The notes under the pieces are model-generated. The model had not been told where the DNA came from. It made no database searches and worked only from the letters and a program-made list of their open reading frames with translations. This document shows positions 1-9,081 of a stretch of DNA of 64,000 nt, one piece after another (the stretch's first letter is position 1; every line of letters begins with the position of its first letter). The stretch lies in the NCBI GenBank assembly GCA_026636295.1, contig CP089460.1:496001-560000 (forward strand), written 5' to 3'. Position numbers and translations under genes: made by a program. Origin of the DNA: Medakamo hakoo. Lineage: Eukaryota > Chlorophyta > Trebouxiophyceae > Coccomyxaceae.

Positions 1-49
1 GCATCACTCACGACCTCCAAACCGAAACCACACCCGCTTGCCCACACAG

Positions 50-1320
50 CTGTCCTCCCTTCCCTCGCCTCCATCCCGTCCGCGGCCCGCGCCGCCATCG
101 CTGCCCGTGGCCTCGACTCGACATTTTTCCTGTACGACGTCGGCGCGCTGCACCGCTGTTTCAAAGGGTGGAATGTCGCGCTGCCGGGCGTCACGCCGCA
201 CTACGCCGTCAAATCCAACCCGGATGAGGGCTTGCTGCGCGTCCTGGCCTCCTTGGGCGCAGGTTTCGACTGCGCGTCCCGCGCCGAAATCTCTCTCGTC
301 TTAGGTCTGGGCATCCCGGCCGACCGCATCATCTACGCGCACCCGTGCAAGCCGCCCGCCGAAGTGCGGTTTGCCTGCGCGGCGGGCGTGGCCCTGACGA
401 CGTTCGACACGGAGGGCGAGGTGTCCAAACTCGTGCGGTGGCACCCGCGCGCGCGCGCCCTCCTCCGCATCCGGGCCGACGACCCGACGGCTCGTTTCAG
501 TTTGGGGGCAAAGTATGGCTGTGAAGTCGCCGACGCGCCGGCTCTGTTGGCGGCGGCGAAAGCGGCGGGCCTGACCGTCGCGGGCGTCGCCTTCCACGTC
601 GGCTCGGGCGCGCGCGACCCGGCGGCGTACGGGCGGGCGGTCGCGGCGGCGGCGACCGTCTTTGCGGCCGGCCGGGCGGCCGGGCACGACCAGATGACGC
701 TCCTGGACTGCGGCGGTGGTTTCGCCGGCGGCGACCCCCGTCGCCCTGATGCCGGGCTGGGTGACGCCGCGGCACAGTTGCGGGCGGCCCTGGCCACGCA
801 CTTCCCGCCCGGGTGCGGCGTCCGCGTGATCGCGGAACCCGGCCGTTTTTTCGCGGAACCGGTGGGGACGCTGGCCGTCGCCGTCAACGGCGTCCGTGCC
901 CGGCCGACGATGGCGGCGGCGTGTCAGGCCTCCCCCGCAGACGCCGTCGACTACTGGCTGTCGGACGGCGTGTATGGGTGCCTCAGTTCCATCATCTACG
1001 ACGACGCGCGCCTCGCGTTTGTCCCGCTGCGCCTGACGGAAGAGGAGGACGGGGCGGACACGGTGGAGCCGCGGGTGGAAGGCGTGGAGGCGGCGACGAC
1101 GCGCACGCCCTCGCCTCTGCTCCTCCCGTCCACCCTGTACGGCCCGACGTGCGATTCGGCCGACGTCGTCGCCCGCAGCGTGCCGCTGCCCCGCCTGGCC
1201 GTGGGTGATTGGCTCCTGGTCCCGCGCTCGAGCGCGTACTCTATCGCGGGAGCGTCTTATTTCAATGGTTTCAATGCCACGAAAGCGGGCGCTGTTTATG
1301 TGTATTCGATGGAGGGGTGA
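50..1320 (+). CDS. ODC: Ornithine decarboxylase, last exon (5' end outside window)
   Basis: PLP-dependent fold-III decarboxylase that converts ornithine to putrescine, the first step of polyamine synthesis; cytosolic. The exon opens after a CAG acceptor at 47-49 and reads 422 residues to TGA. The PLP-lysine motif HYAVKSNPD is near 205-231, followed by GAGFDCASRAEI. Further motifs are FHVGSGA, the Gly-rich loop LLDCGGGF, the phosphate-binding EPGRFF, and near the C-terminus YGPTCDSAD, which holds the catalytic Cys-Asp pair, then SYFNGF. GPTCD followed by S-x-D favours ornithine decarboxylase over diaminopimelate or arginine decarboxylase. The initiator and first exon must lie left of position 1. 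The gene converges on ADRM1 with a 102 bp gap. Confidence 0.93.
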
Positions 1321-1373
1321 ACGGGGCGCGCGCGCGTGCACGGGCATTTTCGACAGGTGGGGAGTCTCCTTTG

Positions 1374-1378
1374 TGTAA
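1374..1378 (+). terminator. TGTAA poly(A) signal of the ornithine decarboxylase gene
   Basis: TGTAA lies 54 bp after the stop. This pentamer is the standard green-algal polyadenylation signal. Confidence 0.5.
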
Positions 1379-1422
1379 GACAGCAAACACGCACAGAATT
1401 TTTTGACTAGGGGAAGGATTTT

Positions 1423-2526
1423 TTAGTTGACACCACCACTCCTGCCCTCCTCCCCGCCGCCATCCTTCTTCTTCTCCGCGTCCACAGCGTCCTGGACTGC
1501 CTGCAGGAAATCCGCGACGGTAAACCCGCCCGCCCGCAGGCCGAACTGGGCCAAATCAAGCTGGCCGGTCGTGAACGCGCTGGACAGCGTTTCGAGTTGG
1601 GACCGCCACTGGGCGGACGACAGCACGTCGTGGAGGCCGGCGAGGGAGCGGTGGCCTTCAGGGAGGTGGGGTTTCAAGGCTTCTAAAGCGGCGTCGGACG
1701 TCAGGAGCGAACGCAGGGCGTCTGGTTTCAAAACTTCGGCGAGCGACGGCCCGGGCGCGCGGGCCAGCGCGCGCAGCGCAGCCGCGGCCGCGGCCTGGTT
1801 GTTCGCAGCCGGCCCGCCCGCAGCCGCACCACCACCCGCACCCGCCAGCGCCGCCGCCAGGCTGGCCGCGTCGATGCGGCCGGATCCTGCGGTTTGTGGC
1901 GCGGTCGCACCACCACCACCGGGCGGCGGCGGCAGGCCGCAGGCCAACAGTGCGGCCGCCAGGTGCGACGCCTGGATGGGGCCTGGCGCGACGATGCCTT
2001 CCATCCCGTCGCCGTCGTCCGACCCGGACTCGCCGTCCATGGCGTCGTCTTCATCGGGTTCATTCACGGCTTTGTTGAAGGCGGCGATCAGGCCGTCATC
2101 CCGGCTCGCATCCGGTTCCTGGGGCCACAGGAAGACGGACCGGTCGGCCGAGCCGTCAAAGCCTAGCTTGAACACGCGCGTGCCCGGCGCGCCGAAGCGG
2201 GACAGCGACGCTTCGGCCGGCATGATGACCAGGTCCAGCTCGGGGATGGCGGAGGAGGGTTGACCATCGCCGCCGCGCTCGTACCAGTGGAAGTGGGTCA
2301 GGCCGTCGGAGAGCTGTTGGGTTGTTGGTGTCGAGCAGGCGTGAGTGGAGTGGAGCGGAGCGGCGCGCTGTTCGGCCCATGCCCCTGCAAAAAAACGCAG
2401 CACACAACGCACCCGCTTCACCCGGACCAGGCCGCGGCGCGGGTCGGCGGTCAGTTTGGTCGTCCCCTCCTGCCGCTTCATGAGGCCCGCCCGAAACTCC
2501 AAGAGCGTGAGGTCGTCGACGTCCAT
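1423..2526 (-). CDS. ADRM1: 26S proteasome ubiquitin receptor RPN13/ADRM1
   Basis: Coding exons are 2413-2526 and 1423-2313 on the minus strand; 334 residues. The 99 bp intron (GTGCGT...CAG) is free of stops and in frame, but it splits the Pru domain between GLVRVKR and LSDGLTHFHWY, so it is read as an intron. The N-terminal Pru (PH-like) domain runs from LLEFRAG to VFLWPQEP and binds ubiquitin and RPN2 on the 19S particle. An Ala/Gly-rich linker follows. The C-terminal DEUBAD domain (from LAEVLKPDAL to FLQAVQDAVDA) is the docking site for the deubiquitinase UCH37. The start is the Met of MDVDDLTLLEF; the frame continues upstream without a better Met. It shares a 110 bp divergent promoter with MCTS1. 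Confidence 0.92.
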   Translation of the reverse strand: MDVDDLTLLEFRAGLMKRQEGTTKLTADPRRGLVRVKRVRCVLRFFAGAWAEQRAAPLHSTHACSTPTTQQLSDGLTHFHWYERGGDGQPSSAIPELDLVIMPAEASLSRFGAPGTRVFKLGFDGSADRSVFLWPQEPDASRDDGLIAAFNKAVNEPDEDDAMDGESGSDDGDGMEGIVAPGPIQASHLAAALLACGLPPPPGGGGATAPQTAGSGRIDAASLAAALAGAGGGAAAGGPAANNQAAAAAALRALARAPGPSLAEVLKPDALRSLLTSDAALEALKPHLPEGHRSLAGLHDVLSSAQWRSQLETLSSAFTTGQLDLAQFGLRAGGFTVADFLQAVQDAVDAEKKKDGGGEEGRSGGVN

Positions 2527-2636
2527 TTTTTTGTTTTTGCGCTCGGTGTTGATCGAGTGAAGAGCGAGGTCCCCAAACTCGCACTTCCGTTTCGTCAGAG
2601 AGAGAGCGCCGGGGGAGCAACGAGACACGCGCCCGC
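2527..2636. promoter_or_regulatory. Shared divergent promoter, ADRM1/MCTS1
   Basis: Only 110 bp separates the two start codons, so both 5' UTRs and core promoters must fit here. No TATA box is visible. Confidence 0.5.
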
Positions 2637-3816
2637 ATGGCCGCCGCCACCGCCTCCGGCGGCCTGTTCCGCAAGTTCTCCCTGGATGACGTGTCCACCC
2701 AGAACAATGTCAAGTCGAGTGTGCAACGCGCGATCCGAGGTGAGGGGAGGTGGTTGAGGCGAGAGGAATTGCGACGCGGAGAGAAGACGCGGCCCGCGGA
2801 CGAGTTGGGAGCATCTCCTGCTACTTTTCGATGCACGGCCGGGTCCAGCACAGCCTGTTGCCTGGTTTCGCAGGGCGCACGACGCTGGGCGCCGTGGGCG
2901 AGGTCTGCAAACGGGCGCGCCGGCCACGCCGACGGACGACTCCACCACGTGCCCCTCACCCTCTGCCTTCCGCCCCGCCCATCCACCCCACACCGCCAGC
3001 CAAAGTGTGCGAACTGTACCCTTCCCTGGAAGAGACGGGCGCCATCGACGCGATCATGCCCAAAAAATCGGCGGGCGCCCTGGCGAAATGGTGAGTTGGA
3101 TGCGGTTTTGACGCGTTGCCTGGAGAGAGGTCGACGCCCCGTCGGGCTCCTTCCCCCCTTGGGAAGGAGGAAGGAGCCCACACCCCAGGACCACGGATTT
3201 TCAAGGAGCGGCTTCCACCCCGCGCCACCCCACCCAGCCGGTGCTCGAAGCCATGCCATTGCCGATTCGGGGGTGGTGGGAAGCGGGAACTGCCCATTCT
3301 GACCGCCACCCCTCCCCTCTCTCCTCTCTCCACTCTCCCAGCCCCGACCACCTCCAGGTCTTTGTCATCGACGGCGTGCCGCTCTTCTTTGCCCAACGGG
3401 ACGGGCCCTGGCTGCCAACGCTCCGTCTCTTGCACCAGTACCCGGACATGATGCCCAAACTGCGGGCGGATAAAGGCGCCATCAAGTTTGTGCTGGGTGG
3501 CGCGCACATCATGTGCCCGGGGCTGACCTCGCCCGGTGCGACGATTGAAGCCGAGGTAGGATGGGAGGAGGGTGGAAGGGGGGCCGGCCAGGGCTCAAAA
3601 CGTCCTCCATCGCTCACACACAACCGACTCACACCCACACAGGTCGACGCGGACGCGCCTGTCGCCATTTACGCCGAGGGTAAAGAGCACGCGATGGCGG
3701 TCGGCCTGACAAAGCTGTCGACGGCCGACATCCGGGCTGTGAATAAAGGCATCGGCGTGGACAACGTGCACTACTTGAATGACGGCCTGTGGAAGACGCC
3801 CAGCTTTGCAGGGTGA
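2637..3816 (+). CDS. MCTS1: MCTS1/MCT-1 translation re-initiation factor
   Basis: Exons 2637-2739, 3000-3090, 3342-3555 and 3643-3816; 193 residues against 181 in human. MCTS1 pairs with DENR on the 40S subunit to release deacylated tRNA and promote re-initiation. The N-terminal MCT-1 domain contains [16 protein letters not shown] and IMPKKS. The PUA domain is at the C-terminus ([17 protein letters not shown] to [15 protein letters not shown]). The most diagnostic stretch is [20 protein letters not shown], nearly identical across eukaryotes. The first three splice junctions fit the family exactly ([12 protein letters not shown] across intron 2). Intron 3 (87 bp) is in frame and stop-free, but it would insert a Gly-rich segment ahead of the PUA core. 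Confidence 0.95.
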
Positions 3817-4190
3817 AAGCGGTGGAGAGGGGCGTTGAGGTGTGCGTGTTGTAAAAGGGATGAGAGAGCAGCGTAGCTTTTTTTTTGGATGGAGAGGCCG
3901 AGCGACAGCCGACCCCCGGCCGGTTGAGTTTTTCGCGATTCTTATTTTGCGGCGCAAGACCCTTGCTGGTGCGCACTGCCTCTCTCCCTCCACCGCAGGC
4001 ATTCCCGCACTCCCTGCGCACCAGTGCGGGCATGCAGCCTCCAACGCGACGATTCTCCGCACTCCCACGCAACTTCAAACAACCCAACTCGACCATTTTA
4101 CAGGCTTGCCGCCCCTCCCACGCCCTTCCCACCCTTCATTTCTCCGCACACTGCGCAGGACACACCCTCACACCACCTCCGCACTTGCTT
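3817..4190. other. Tail-to-tail spacer between MCTS1 and NAF1
   Basis: 374 bp with no gene seen. A TGTAA at 3850-3854 sits 34 bp after the MCTS1 stop and is its likely poly(A) signal. The part next to NAF1 carries TCTCCGCA/CTGCGCA motifs (about 4004-4035, 4053-4060 and 4141-4158) that recur in NAF1 introns. Confidence 0.6.
3850..3854 (+). terminator. TGTAA poly(A) signal of MCTS1
   Basis: Chlorophyte-type signal 34 bp downstream of the stop codon. Confidence 0.5.
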
Positions 4191-4826
4191 TCATTGCGGT
4201 GGGTGCGAACCGTGCGGCCCTGGGTGGTGCGCACCACCCCACCCTCCATAACCTGGCGCCCATTGGCCCGGCCCGGCCGCTTGGTAGCCGCCCGCCGGCC
4301 CAGTCGTGTACTGGGGCGCGTACCCGGGTGGTGCGCTACCATACCCGGGCGGAGGTGCGGCGAAAGTGAAGCCTGGTGCGCGCGGCGCCGTGTTTTTGGT
4401 TGGGGGTGGGTGTGAGGTGCGGTGAAGTATTGGTGCGCGCAGACGGCTAACCGCGTGCGTTTGCTCCGCAGCCGCTGCGCAGGCACTGCGGACATATTGC
4501 CAAGCATCTCCGCATGGCTGCGTCGCAAACCACATCCTGTGCGCCGCTCTTACCTGCAGGTAAAATAGGCCGAGCCTGGTCCAGTACAGCTTGCACCGCG
4601 GTGGGAGGGCGCGCCCCGCGGCCGCCGCCCCCCCAACTGCCGCCGCCACGACTGCCATAGCCACGGCCACCCCAGCGGTGCGGGCGCGGGCCGCGAGCGT
4701 GCGGAGGTGCCTGTGAAAACGTGCGCGGAGAAGGGATGGGGAATAGATTGAGTTGATGCAAGAGTGGGGCCTTGCATCGCCGCGCCGCCCACCTGGCGGG
4801 TGCGCTTTCTCCGCACGCCTGCGCAG
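4141..4826. repeat. Dispersed short motif family in NAF1 introns and 3' flank
   Basis: Three good copies on the plus strand of (T/G)CTCCGCA, 3-4 bases, CTGCGCAG: 4141-4158 in the 3' flank, 4463-4482 in intron 4 and 4808-4826 in intron 3. Weaker relatives lie at about 4004-4020, 4497-4515 and 5170-5198. CTGCGCAG is itself palindromic. None lies in an exon. Confidence 0.55.
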
Positions 4827-6409
4827 AATGTGCGCACGCACCAGCGACTTGCAATGCTCCGCGCGGCGCGGCCAAACGACTCGTCCGCCGTCCCTCACCT
4901 GATGCGTAACGGCAGGCCGTGTGGCGGCTGCTGCCTTGTCCCGCATGTATGCGGCTTCGGCTTCATCGTCCGAAAACGTGAATTCGGGCTCCTCCTCGTC
5001 CGCAGCGTCGTAGACGTCGTAGCTGGGGATGTTTATGGACGGATGGTGGGGGGAAAGCGTGAGCGAGAGGCGGTGCGGCGGCGTTTTTGGGGGTTGCGAG
5101 GGCCCGATGCCGGCCCAACCTCTCCATCCCATTTTCCGCCTGCCCCGGGGCCTGGCAACCCCGCCCGCTGCTCCGCACGGGCGCGGGCCCGGTGCGCAGA
5201 CACCTCCCATCCCCGCACACCCACTCACCCCTTGGCTTTGAGCGCCGCCGCCTGGACAAAGGCCGCGTACTTGTCCACGCTAAACACGGGCGCGCCAGGC
5301 ACGGCCCCGCCCGGCAACTCCTTGGCCGGGCACCGCAGCGCGTACAGCGGTTCCGTCACGGGTCCAAACACGTCCTCCACCCGGCCCAGCGGCGTGCGGT
5401 CGGCCAGGCACAGGACGGCGCCCTCGGACAGGGTGTGCGTGTTGGCGGGAGCCTGTTTTTGTTTTTGGTGGAGAGGGATGGATGGTGTGAAAAAAACGCG
5501 ACCCAGGGCAGTACCCCATCCGCCCGCCCGCCCGCCCCTCCGTCCCTCAACCCTCACCTGGACCACGATCATTTCCTCGACCAGGGACGCGATGGATCCA
5601 GCAGGCGTGACCGCGTCGTCAGACCCAATGGCCACGTCCGTCAACGGCGCGGCAACGGGCGGCAGGCCCAGCGCTTCCGCGCCCGTCAGCGGCCTCCCAC
5701 CGCCGCCCTCGTCATCCGAGTCGGCTCCTTGCAAGCGGTCCACGATCTCGCGCAGCTGAGCCGGCTCAAAGATCTCGGAGTCGTTGTCAGATGAGGACGC
5801 GGTGTCTTCGTCCTCGTCCATGGGCGCAGCGGCGGGCTGGTCTTCCTCCTCTACCGCCAGGCCGACTGCCACGCGCTCGCCCTCGCCACCGGCCAGCGAC
5901 ACACGGACACGGATGGCGGCCGGCCCAGGCCCGCATCCGCCACCCACACCCCCGGACTTGGGTTCAATCACATTGCCCTCTTCGTCAGAGGTGGTGGTGG
6001 CCTCAGCCTCGCCCTCCTGCGAAAGCCGTGTTTCGCCTGCTGCCGCGCCCGGCGGCCGCCCGGCCGCGGTCGCGGCCGTCACCCGGTCCAGGGCGGCCTG
6101 CGCTTCCGCCGCCGCGGCCGCCGCCACCTCCAGGTCGTCCACGTTGGGGCCATCCTCGTCTTCCCAGTACTCGCCCATGGCATCGCAGGCGCCGTCGTCG
6201 TCCAGCGCGATTTCGGCCGCGTCGCGGTGGGCAGTCGGAGAGCGCGGCGAGTGGGGGTGGTGGTGGCCGCCGCGACCACGACCGCCACGACCGCGCCCAC
6301 CTCCACCTCCACGCCCACCGCCTCCACGCCCCCGCCCACGCCCGCCGGGGCGTTCGGGCAAGCGGGAGTAGCCGGCTGCCGCGGCGGCGGCCATGACCAT
6401 GTCCGCCAT
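4191..6409 (-). CDS. NAF1: H/ACA snoRNP assembly factor NAF1
   Basis: Minus-strand exons 5558-6409, 5229-5452, 4899-5022, 4554-4710 and 4191-4372; 512 residues. NAF1 loads onto the Cbf5/dyskerin complex early in H/ACA RNP assembly and is later replaced by GAR1; nuclear. The start is MADMVMAAAAAAGYS. Residues 16-50 form an RGG/GGRG tract, followed by long acidic stretches. The GAR1/NAF1 core spans roughly residues 255-345: TPAGSIASLVEEMIVVQ, then after intron 1 SEGAVLCLADRTPLGRVED and FGPVTEPLYALRCP. Exon 3 holds the acidic EEEPEFTFSDDEAEAAY. Exons 4-5 give a Gly/Arg- and then Gly/Tyr/Pro-rich tail. The exon 4 to 5 junction is the least certain because the tail is not conserved. Introns 3 and 4 (188 and 181 bp) contain the repeated motif described separately. 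Confidence 0.85.
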
Positions 6410-6906
6410 GGCTCGCTTGTTGAGAGTTGAGTCGGTTTGCCTGGGACGGCAGGAGGGGCAGGAGGGGGGGACGCGCAGCGTGAGAAACGGGAGCGCGGGA
6501 TGGACGCCGGCAGCCGCAGACTTCGTGCGCACGTCAGCGCAGACTTCGTGAGTAGGCTTGTCCGTTGCAACTAGGCGGCCGGAAGGGCGTGGGTTGGAGC
6601 CTGGTGGTCGCGGTCGGCACGCAAGCGACGGCGAGCGGCCCCAATGCTGGCGAGACGAATGCGGTGAGACGTGCAGAGAGACAAGGCCTCGCCGCAGACG
6701 GCCAATGCCCGTCTTTACCCTTCCGCTACGGCGCGCTGACGAGCTGACAGGCCAGTGGACCCAGATTTGTGAACATAAACGCACCGGGTGAGTGGAATGC
6801 GTGCGCACGCGGCGTCTGCGCTGGGCTTGATGGCAGAGTGCGCTCTCTGCACTTTTCGGCAGAGGCGCTCGCAGACTGCCAAACGCTCGCGCAAGCAAGA
6901 AAAAAA
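6410..6906. promoter_or_regulatory. Divergent NAF1/PPIL1 promoter with GCAGAC motif cluster
   Basis: 497 bp between the two start codons, no gene seen. GCAGAC or its complement occurs at 6516-6521, 6539-6544, 6694-6699, 6814-6819 and 6871-6876. The first two lie in a 12 bp direct repeat GCAGACTTCGTG at 6516 and 6539. Looser GCAGA cores lie around 6672, 6833 and 6860, the middle one in a GCAGAGTGCGCTCTCTGC inverted repeat. Confidence 0.5.
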
Positions 6907-7583
6907 ATGTCGCGCGTCCAGTTAGAAACCTCCATGGGCTCGGTCACCTTGGAGCTGTACACAGCCCACGCGCCCAAGACGTGCCAGAACTTTGCGGAAC
7001 TGGCGCGGCGCGGGTACTACGACGGCACGATCGTGCGTTGTTTTGCGAGCGTTTTTCGGCCGCCGCCGACCTCCGCCCCTCCCTCTCTCGTTCCCCATGA
7101 CGACGCGTCCCTCTCCCCCCCCCACACACAAAACAGTTCCACCGCATCATCGCCGGCTTCATGGTCCAGGGCGGCGACCCGACGGGCACCGGCCGCGGCG
7201 GCGAGTGCGTGTGGGGCGGCAAGTTCGAGGACGAGTTCCACCGCGAGCTGCACCACACGGGCGCGGGCGTCCTGTCCATGGCCAACGCCGGGCCCAACAC
7301 GAATGGTGAGTCGGCGTGGTGGTGGAGGAGGCGTGCGTGCTCCCCTCGTGTCCGTTGGACACGGATCCTCTCACTCCCGTCCGTCCCCTCTCCACCATCC
7401 CATCCAGGCTCTCAATTCTTCATCACGCTCGCGCCCACGCCTTTTTTAGATGGCAAGCACACTATATTCGGCCGGGTGTGCGAGGGCATGGCAGTTGTCA
7501 AGCGCATGGGATCTGTGCTGACGGACGCGACGGACCGGCCCACGACGGAAGTCAAAATCCTGTCGGCGCGGGTGGTCGGGTGA
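6907..7583 (+). CDS. PPIL1: PPIL1-type cyclophilin (peptidyl-prolyl isomerase of the spliceosome)
   Basis: Exons 6907-7032, 7137-7305 and 7408-7583; 156 residues, a single cyclophilin domain with no targeting peptide. PPIL1/CYP18-2 joins the activated spliceosome through SKIP/SNW1. The sequence follows the family closely: [37 protein letters not shown] (catalytic Arg in FHRII), [32 protein letters not shown]. The start [12 protein letters not shown] is the only Met in place. Splice phases (0 and 1) rejoin the conserved motifs exactly. The last codons and the stop are duplicated in tandem just downstream. Confidence 0.95.
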
Positions 7584-7608
7584 CATCTCGGCGCGGGTGG
7601 TCGGGTGA
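7563..7608 (+). repeat. Tandem duplication over the PPIL1 stop codon
   Basis: The 21 bp that encode the last six residues and TGA (7563-7583) recur identically at 7588-7608, a 25 bp period. Translation ends at the first copy. Confidence 0.9.
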
Positions 7609-7729
7609 GGGGGGAGAAAGGTTTTTGTGACTTTTAGACGCAGCCAGGCCCCAACGTTGTTCGTATTGTCTCCCTTCTCTCTGTGCGTGTGTGCGGGGGT
7701 GTTTCAAGGACGCAAGCTCTTCTGATGAT

Positions 7730-8437
7730 CTACACACCTCCGGCCCCTCCACCCCCACCCCCACCCTTGTTCTCCTTGGCAAAGCGCCCACCACCCCCAC
7801 CCTCCCGGCTCCGCTTCAGTGCCGCCTGGTGCCGGGACTCGTTCAGGTACGCGCCCCGCGCCTTGACCAGCCTGCCCTCCGCCTCCGCTTTGGCCCGGGC
7901 GTCCCGCCGCTTCATGATGCGCGCGTACTGCCGTGGATTCACAAAAATGACGGGTTTGGACGGGTCGACAGCAGTGATGGAGGAGGTCTTCGCGATGGCG
8001 GCGGCCGCGACCGTGGCGGACGCGCCCTGTGGGGCCGCGCCCGCCCACTCTTCCCGTGGTGGAGGGGGTGGCGGAGGCGGCGGCCGGGCGGACGCGCCTC
8101 CAGCTCCGCCGGCCCGCCCGACCTCGACCGCCGCGACCGCGACCTCCACGGGCAGGGACTGCAACAGGCCGGGCTGCACGGACGCCAACGTGGCTAGGAC
8201 AGCCGGCGTCACCGATCCGGCCAGCGCGCCGTAATAGGGATCGGCCCGCAGGGCGGCCGTGTAAGCGGCCCCGGTCGCCGCGTCGAGCGCGCCGTCGGGG
8301 CCGAGCGCGAGCGGCGGCGGCGACGGGCGGCCGTTGTGCGGCAGGGGGTGGGGGTGGGCGGCAGTCGCCGCCCCCGCTTCAGCCCCACCACCGGCAGGCC
8401 CTCGCGCCCAGGCGGGCGCGGGTGAGGGCGGGTGCAT
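7730..8437 (-). CDS. NFYA: CCAAT-binding factor subunit A (NF-YA/HAP2)
   Basis: Single exon, 235 residues. NF-YA inserts into the CCAAT minor groove after joining the NF-YB/NF-YC histone-fold dimer. The conserved core sits near the C-terminus: the NF-YB/C-interaction helix [19 protein letters not shown], the linker, then the DNA-binding [13 protein letters not shown] and GGRF. The N-terminal 130 residues are Pro/Ala/Gly-rich with a Pro run. One departure from the usual sequence is [11 protein letters not shown] where plants have RRKYLHESRH; the two core histidines are still partly kept. It is tail-to-tail with PPIL1. Confidence 0.92.
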   Translation of the reverse strand: MHPPSPAPAWARGPAGGGAEAGAATAAHPHPLPHNGRPSPPPLALGPDGALDAATGAAYTAALRADPYYGALAGSVTPAVLATLASVQPGLLQSLPVEVAVAAVEVGRAGGAGGASARPPPPPPPPPREEWAGAAPQGASATVAAAAIAKTSSITAVDPSKPVIFVNPRQYARIMKRRDARAKAEAEGRLVKARGAYLNESRHQAALKRSREGGGGGRFAKENKGGGGGGGAGGV

Positions 8438-9081
8438 GGCGCCGCCTGTGTTTTGTTGCGGGAAGAAACAAAAAAACGTGAAAGATGGAGCGCCGCAGCC
8501 CTGGACGCGCCCAGCCTGCCCACTTCTCTCACGCTCTGCTCACCCTGGGCGCCGCCGACGTCGCCGCGGTGGGCGCGCATACGCTGGGTGCGTGGGTCTT
8601 TTGTGAGAGACGGCGGGTGGGTGTGACCGCGAGCGCGTTTCTTTCCTTTTGTCGCGCTCGCGTCGCCGCTCTGCAGACTCGCGCCGACGCTGCGGGGCCT
8701 AAACTCGCAAACAGCCCGAGCGCGGCGCTGCTTTTCCTCCCCGCTTCCCCCCGTCACAACAGCAGGTCCGTCTTCCTTCACCGCTGTCCCAACTGCCCGC
8801 ATTGAGGAGATGTACATGTCGCCAACATCCCGCGACAGCCAAACACCCGGCCATCGCGCTCCGTACCGCCCGCCCGCGGCCGTTTTCCAGACGCGGCGCT
8901 CAGACTTGTGGCCGTCGTGGCCTCGCCCGCACTTCGCCCCCGTCCCTGCCCACCCCTGACCCATCCCTTTCCCTCTTCGTCCCTCCCACCCTTTAGTGCA
9001 GCGCGTGTTCTGCTGCAACCGTGTGTGTTTCGCGTCCCAAGCAGCTTTGAAACCCAGTCGCGCGTCGACGAAGAAAGAATT
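8438..9081. promoter_or_regulatory. Divergent region between NF-YA and zeta-carotene desaturase
   Basis: 644 bp, the longest gap between firm genes. It contains the promoters of both neighbours and one weak spliced ORF (8485-8959). No repeats or RNA gene seen. Confidence 0.5.
8485..8959 (+). CDS. Weak candidate small gene (98 residues), unknown
   Basis: Possible exons 8485-8587 and 8766-8959, joined with a GTGCGT donor (common in this window) and a CAG acceptor, open to TGA. It begins [14 protein letters not shown] and has an Ala-rich segment [21 protein letters not shown] recognise no family. In DNA this GC-rich, chance open frames are frequent, third positions in the second exon are less GC-rich than in real genes here, and the start would be only 47 bp from the divergent NF-YA start. 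It may simply be part of the ZDS 5' region. Confidence 0.2.

Noticed and set aside
4373-4898. Intronic H/ACA or C/D snoRNA in NAF1 introns 3 and 4
   Set aside because: The lengths fit, but I could not find RUGAUGA/CUGA boxes or an ANANNA hinge plus ACA tail in a convincing place. Kept only as a question in the findings.
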